Positions 24,831 through 27,500 of a DNA stretch of 27,500 bases are shown here, in pieces. How positions within the stretch are numbered: position 1 is the stretch's first letter; the number at the start of each line of letters is the position of its first letter. The DNA is from Chondrilla cf. caribensis (lineage: Eukaryota; Porifera; Demospongiae; Chondrillida; Chondrillidae), in NCBI GenBank assembly GCA_964020155.1, contig OZ026548.1, positions 5,301,397 to 5,328,896 of the forward strand, read 5' to 3'. Both the position numbers and the translations under genes were made by a program. The notes below the pieces were generated by a model, which was given only the letters and a program-made list of their open reading frames with translations, searched no databases and was not told the origin of the DNA.

Positions 24831-26085
24831 GTTGGCTCCTCTACTCACAGGTTCATAAGGTGAATGTATATTACTGGGCTGTTAAGAACACACACCTGTT
24901 GTCTCCTCCCCAAATGCCTGTGTTCATGTTCCACTCTGGAAATGTGGGAAAACTGAGTGATGATGTCTATGGACTCCCCATCTGTGAATACCCTGGCCTA
25001 GTTAAGGTGGTAGTGTAACATGTTTCTGTTACTATGGCAAAATTTATTAGCATTTAATTACAAGTACTCGATAATTTCAGATTTGTCTGAATGGAGGACC
25101 GGAAGCAGACCCGGAAAATAGGGATCTTGTCCCGGACACTTCCAGCATCCCGGTTGTTTCTGAGTTCATTCGTACTCACTTCAACTTTGTTGAAATGAAA
25201 CCAAGCATAGTGGAGTCATGCATGTACACAGTGAGTATGTACTGGATAGGTGGAGTACAGCTATAGTGTTGGAATGTACAAGAATCGTACATGTACCGGT
25301 GTTTCCCCCAGAAAAAAAATTAAGGGGGAGGGAGTCACCATGAATGTTATGATGTATAATTATCAATATTGCTTTAATACTTAACACAATAATATTATAA
25401 ATCTTTATTCTAACAAAAATTATCACAGAACAGAGAACAAAGGGGGGAGCGCCCTGGTACCCCCCTTTGGGGGAAACCCTGCATGTACAGTATATTTATA
25501 TGCAGTGTATGAGTGTACAGATGTACAGTGTACGTGTGTGCAAACACGTACATACAAGTGTACAAGGACACAGTGTACTACATATGTACAGATGTACAAT
25601 CTGTTCAAGCTGTTCTCTATATTGTGTAGTTGACACCAGACAGGGACTTCATATTGGACAGACATCCTTTCTATAGCAACATAATTATTGGTGCAGGATT
25701 TTCAGGTGTGGTGGTGGTGGTGGTGTGTGTGTGTGTGTGTTAAAGTGTGTGTATCTGATGTGTATGTGGTGTACTGTATGTATGTATCTGTGTGAGTCTA
25801 CGGAAAGATATATAGTTTTTCCTCACATGAACTTCTGCTACGGTTGAGTCTTAGATACTTTCGACCATAGCTATGTAGCGTAGTATCCATAACTGTTTCT
25901 TTGATGGAGTGAATTCAGTTCGATATTTCCGTTTTGTAAGCTATTTCCATTTCTCTGTAGGTCATGGTTTCAAACTGGCACCAGTTGTGGGGAAGATCCT
26001 CTCGGAATTGACTCTGGACCTGCCCCCTTCTTATGATTTGAAAACATTCACCATTGATCGATTTTCACCTAGAGGGAAGCTTTAA
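21936..26085 (+). CDS. PIPOX: Peroxisomal sarcosine/pipecolate oxidase, copy 1 (complete, nine exons)
   Basis: This FAD enzyme oxidises sarcosine or L-pipecolate with O2, releasing H2O2, in peroxisomes. Exons are 21936-22058, 22885-23033, 23346-23571, 24366-24495, 24675-24727, 24851-25006, 25081-25230, 25630-25705 and 25961-26085 (TAA), all GT-AG, giving 395 residues against about 390 in human PIPOX. Visible landmarks are the Rossmann motif GAGIEG (15-20), the substrate-loop [13 protein letters not shown] (47-59), VITAG (206-210), [11 protein letters not shown] with the lysine (279) that aligns with the O2-activating Lys265 of bacterial MSOX, Cys326 in ESCMYT (the covalent FAD site in the family), and FILDRHP with [20 protein letters not shown]. 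The C-terminus RGKL resembles a peroxisomal PTS1 but is not a canonical SKL. Thr52 stands where the family has an active-site His. The start was chosen to match MAAQ of copy 2 and of the human protein. No frame breaks are seen. Confidence 0.93.
22078..22516 (+). other. PIPOX copy 1 intron 1, unique part
   Basis: Starts where similarity to copy 2 breaks down. It contains TTCGTACGTAATAAC at about 22090 and a small hairpin (GTATTGGCC at 22208-22216 with GGCCAATAC at 22234-22242). Nothing else is recognisable. Confidence 0.5.
22517..22748. mobile_element. Fold-back (long inverted repeat) element in PIPOX intron 1
   Basis: The outer 25-bp termini (start GATGTCTATTTATTTGGAC at 22517; end at 22748) are perfect reverse complements. 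A second, inner pair of 33-nt arms (22616-22648 and 22666-22698, one mismatch) surrounds a 17-nt loop. The whole 232 bp could fold into one long hairpin. There is no ORF and no clear target duplication, so the class is uncertain. A hammerhead-like word lies on the minus strand at 22571-22597. Confidence 0.75.
23062..23283. repeat. 45-bp minisatellite in PIPOX copy 1 intron 2
   Basis: About five units starting TCCTTGTGAACAGG at 23062, 23107, 23152 and 23197, with a final diverged unit. The same repeat is in intron 2 of copy 2, so it predates or was transferred with the duplication. Long ORFs across it on the minus strand are repeat artefacts. Confidence 0.92.
23572..24365 (+). other. PIPOX copy 1 intron 3
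   Basis: A 794-bp intron. It contains a weakly repeated TGCTGCAGTGGG(G/A)CTA motif (about 23792 and 24292) and a T9 run at about 24052. A 200-bp CT-rich stretch (23900-24060) could be an unrecognised dispersed repeat. No gene is seen. Confidence 0.5.
24752..24829. repeat. (CA)n microsatellite in PIPOX copy 1 intron 5
   Basis: CA and CACG steps followed by a pure CA run to 24828. It fills most of the 123-bp intron 24728-24850. Confidence 0.95.
25290..25488. mobile_element. hAT-like MITE in PIPOX copy 1 intron 7
   Basis: The ends are CGGTGTTTCCCCC (25297) and GGGGGAAACCCTG (25481), imperfect inverted termini of the CAGGGTTTCCCCC kind seen in hAT-like and related families. They are flanked by CATGTAC at 25290-25296 and 25482-25488, extendable towards 8 bp. 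The 185-bp interior has no transposase. Confidence 0.65.
25489..25610. repeat. TGTACA-rich low-complexity tract
   Basis: Repeated GTGTACA, ATGTACAG and CACGTACAT words between the MITE and exon 8. It looks like a degenerate microsatellite. Confidence 0.6.
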
Positions 26086-26099
26086 CAAATCATTCTTTT

Positions 26100-26216
26100 T
26101 AAATTCAATCAAATGATTCATTTTATACAATTAAATTAATAATAATATTATATTATATAATATTAATAATAATTAATATATATATTTAATCGAATGTTTC
26201 ATTTTATACAATTTCA
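26100..26216. repeat. AT-rich palindromic tract 3' of PIPOX copy 1
   Basis: Two direct copies of an AATG.TTCATTTTATACAATT word flank a self-complementary TTAATAATAATATTATA core. No canonical AATAAA is visible after the stop at 26085. Confidence 0.6.
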
Positions 26217-26472
26217 GAGACCTGAATGTATTTTGTATGGGTTAACATCGATTCTTTGATTCAAGTTCAACTAATTCTCCTTGTTTGTATCAAGTTGCTC
26301 TCCTGAGCTGCCACTATCATTTACAATAATCTTCTCTCTCACAAGCCAACAACGTACCCTCCACCATTCATGCACATGCATAGTTCAGGCTCACCCCATA
26401 ATGCTCTGCATTCGTCTAGTATACACAGTGACTACATGCTATAATGATGCATTCAATCCTCCGTGCACAATT
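26217..26472. other. Intergenic sequence between PIPOX copies
   Basis: No gene, RNA or repeat recognised. The intergenic distance between the tandem copies is only 609 bp (26086-26694). Confidence 0.5.
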
Positions 26473-26553
26473 TGCCCGGATATCGAACCCCCCTCCCCCT
26501 CCCTCAAACTGGAGACTAGAGATCCTGCCACCTGACCGCTGCGCCATCGTGAC
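26473..26553 (-). repeat. tRNA-like fragment, probable SINE head
   Basis: On the minus strand an A-box-like TGGCGCAGCGGT (26535-26546) is followed 45 nt later by a B-box-like GGTTCGATATCC (26478-26489), one base longer than the GGTTCGANTCC consensus. The interior does not fold as a normal tRNA, so a tRNA-derived SINE or pseudogene is more likely. Confidence 0.4.
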
Positions 26554-26657
26554 CTGTCTGACTAGAAAATGTGAAATTGTGCTCGTAGCCTAGTCGTGGG
26601 CACACAGACCTGGGTTCGCAAGCCTCTCATTCTCAAAGCTCGCACGGAACAATTCAA

Positions 26658-26665
26658 TCACGTGA
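26658..26665. promoter_or_regulatory. CACGTG E-box upstream of PIPOX copy 2
   Basis: TCACGTGAC lies 37 bp before the copy 2 ATG, almost the same spacing as in copy 1. The surrounding sequence differs between the copies more than this word does. Confidence 0.45.
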
Positions 26666-26694
26666 CGATCACGATGATCGGAAGTTCGTCTGTA

Positions 26695-27391
26695 ATGGCT
26701 GCACAAAGAGACCTTATCTTCGACGTAACCGTCATTGGTGCCGGCATCGAAGGCAGTGCGACGGCGTATCAGCTGTCAAAGATGGGGAGTGGGAAGAAGA
26801 TAGCTCTTGTAGAACAGGTATCGATATGGTACACGCACGAAGTGACAATTCCTTAAGACTTGTATAATGACATCAATTCTCGAAATAGTACGACAGTATC
26901 ATATTTTGCATTATTTACTACGTTAGTTTCTCACTCCATACACACGTCCCCACGCCATACACACGTCCCCACGCCATGCACACGTCCCCACGCCATGCAC
27001 ACGTCCCCACGCCATACACACGTCCCCAACCATACACACATCCCCAATCCATACACACGTCCCCACGCCATACACACGTCCCCAACCATACACACATCCC
27101 CAATCCATACACACGTCCCCACTCCATACACACGTCCCCAACCATACACACATCCCCACTCCATACACACGTCCCCACTCCATACACACGTCCCCACTCC
27201 ATACATGTGCCCTCTCCATGTATATCCACTCCCACTGTGTAGTTCACTGTTGGCCACAGTCGAGGCAGTTCTCATGGAGGGTCTCGTATCACCCGGATAG
27301 GCTACTCCAAGGCATTCTACACTGAAATGATGAAGGAGTGCTTCTCCCTGTGGGGAGAGTTGGAGCTGGAGTCCGGGAAGGAGATATATGT
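26695..27391 (+). CDS. PIPOX: Peroxisomal sarcosine/pipecolate oxidase, copy 2 (exons 1-2, 3'-partial)
   Basis: A second copy of the same FAD oxidase, head to tail 609 bp after copy 1. Exon 1 is 26695-26817 and exon 2 is 27243-27391, with the same phases and lengths (123 and 149 nt) as copy 1. The remaining exons lie beyond the window. Exon 1 encodes a protein segment identical to copy 1 except at residue 8 (Ile for Val), including GAGIEG. Exon 2 reads GHSRGSSHGGSRITR, keeping the active-site-type histidine (codon CAT 27273-27275) and two arginines of the family. An in-frame ATG exists upstream at about 26596, but the MAAQRD start matches copy 1 and the human protein. Whether the copy is intact downstream cannot be seen. 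Confidence 0.9.
26934..27205. repeat. 19-bp minisatellite in PIPOX copy 2 intron 1
   Basis: About 14 units of CCATACACACGTCCCCACG, 18-19 bp, with ATGC and AACC variants. It is absent from intron 1 of copy 1 and makes up most of the 425-bp intron. It generates long ORFs in several frames on both strands that are not genes. Confidence 0.95.
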
Positions 27392-27419
27392 GTGAGTTGT
27401 AGGCAATGTACACACTATT

Positions 27420-27500
27420 TCCTTGTGAACAGGGAGTTGTGGAGTGCTTGTAGGATGTAAGTGGTCCTTGTGAACAGGGAGTTGTGAAGTGGTTGTAGGA
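27420..27500. repeat. 45-bp minisatellite in PIPOX copy 2 intron 2 (runs off the window)
   Basis: Units of TCCTTGTGAACAGGGAGTTG, 45 bp, begin 28 nt after the exon 2 donor, as in copy 1. At least two units are visible before the window ends. Confidence 0.88.

Noticed and set aside
26860..27413. Pro/Thr/His-rich and Trp/Gly-rich ORFs up to 160 codons
   Set aside because: They are translations of the 19-bp minisatellite in PIPOX copy 2 intron 1, open in several frames on both strands.

Overview
The window is nuclear DNA of an invertebrate animal. Two conserved animal genes are split by many short GT-AG introns, there are long (GT)n microsatellites and non-autonomous DNA transposons, and nothing bacterial is visible. 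The compact introns and repeat style would fit a sponge or another marine invertebrate, but the sequence alone does not fix the species.

Left part (1-2678): the last nine exons of GTF2H3, the p34 subunit of the general transcription and DNA-repair factor TFIIH, on the + strand. The 5' end lies outside the window. Joined, the exons give 240 codons plus a stop with no frame error, and all eight cysteines of the C-terminal zinc finger are present. A Tc1/pogo-like MITE follows at 2969-3212.

Middle (about 3424-21890): roughly 18 kb of satellite DNA with no credible gene. Family A has a monomer of about 187 bp in both orientations. Family B is a 359-bp monomer repeated seven times at an exact period. 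Family C comes in 207-bp and 160/161-bp forms and carries a near-perfect 35-nt palindrome in every unit. C aligns with A read on the opposite strand, so A and C are one superfamily. The order is A(-), A1(+), [B], A1(+), A2(+), C, A2(+), A1(+), A(-), B remnant. This is a mirror-symmetric, layered layout with the most homogeneous family in the core. All seven TACGTA loci in the array are either block junctions or exact 4-bp insertions relative to sister monomers.

Right part (21936-27500): two head-to-tail copies of a peroxisomal sarcosine/pipecolate oxidase gene (PIPOX, FAD-dependent amine oxidase of the MSOX family). Copy 1 is complete (nine exons, 395 codons plus stop). Copy 2 shows only exons 1 and 2 before the window ends. 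The copies are mosaic: exon 1 and the exon 2/intron 2 border are nearly identical, but the 5' half of exon 2 has diverged, and there copy 1 has lost the active-site histidine. Introns of copy 1 hold a fold-back element, a 45-bp minisatellite and a hAT-like MITE. Both copies share a CACGTG E-box just upstream of the start codon.

The two gene loci have unrelated biochemistry. TFIIH acts in transcription initiation and nucleotide excision repair; PIPOX acts in peroxisomal lysine/glycine-derivative catabolism. No functional link between them is implied.
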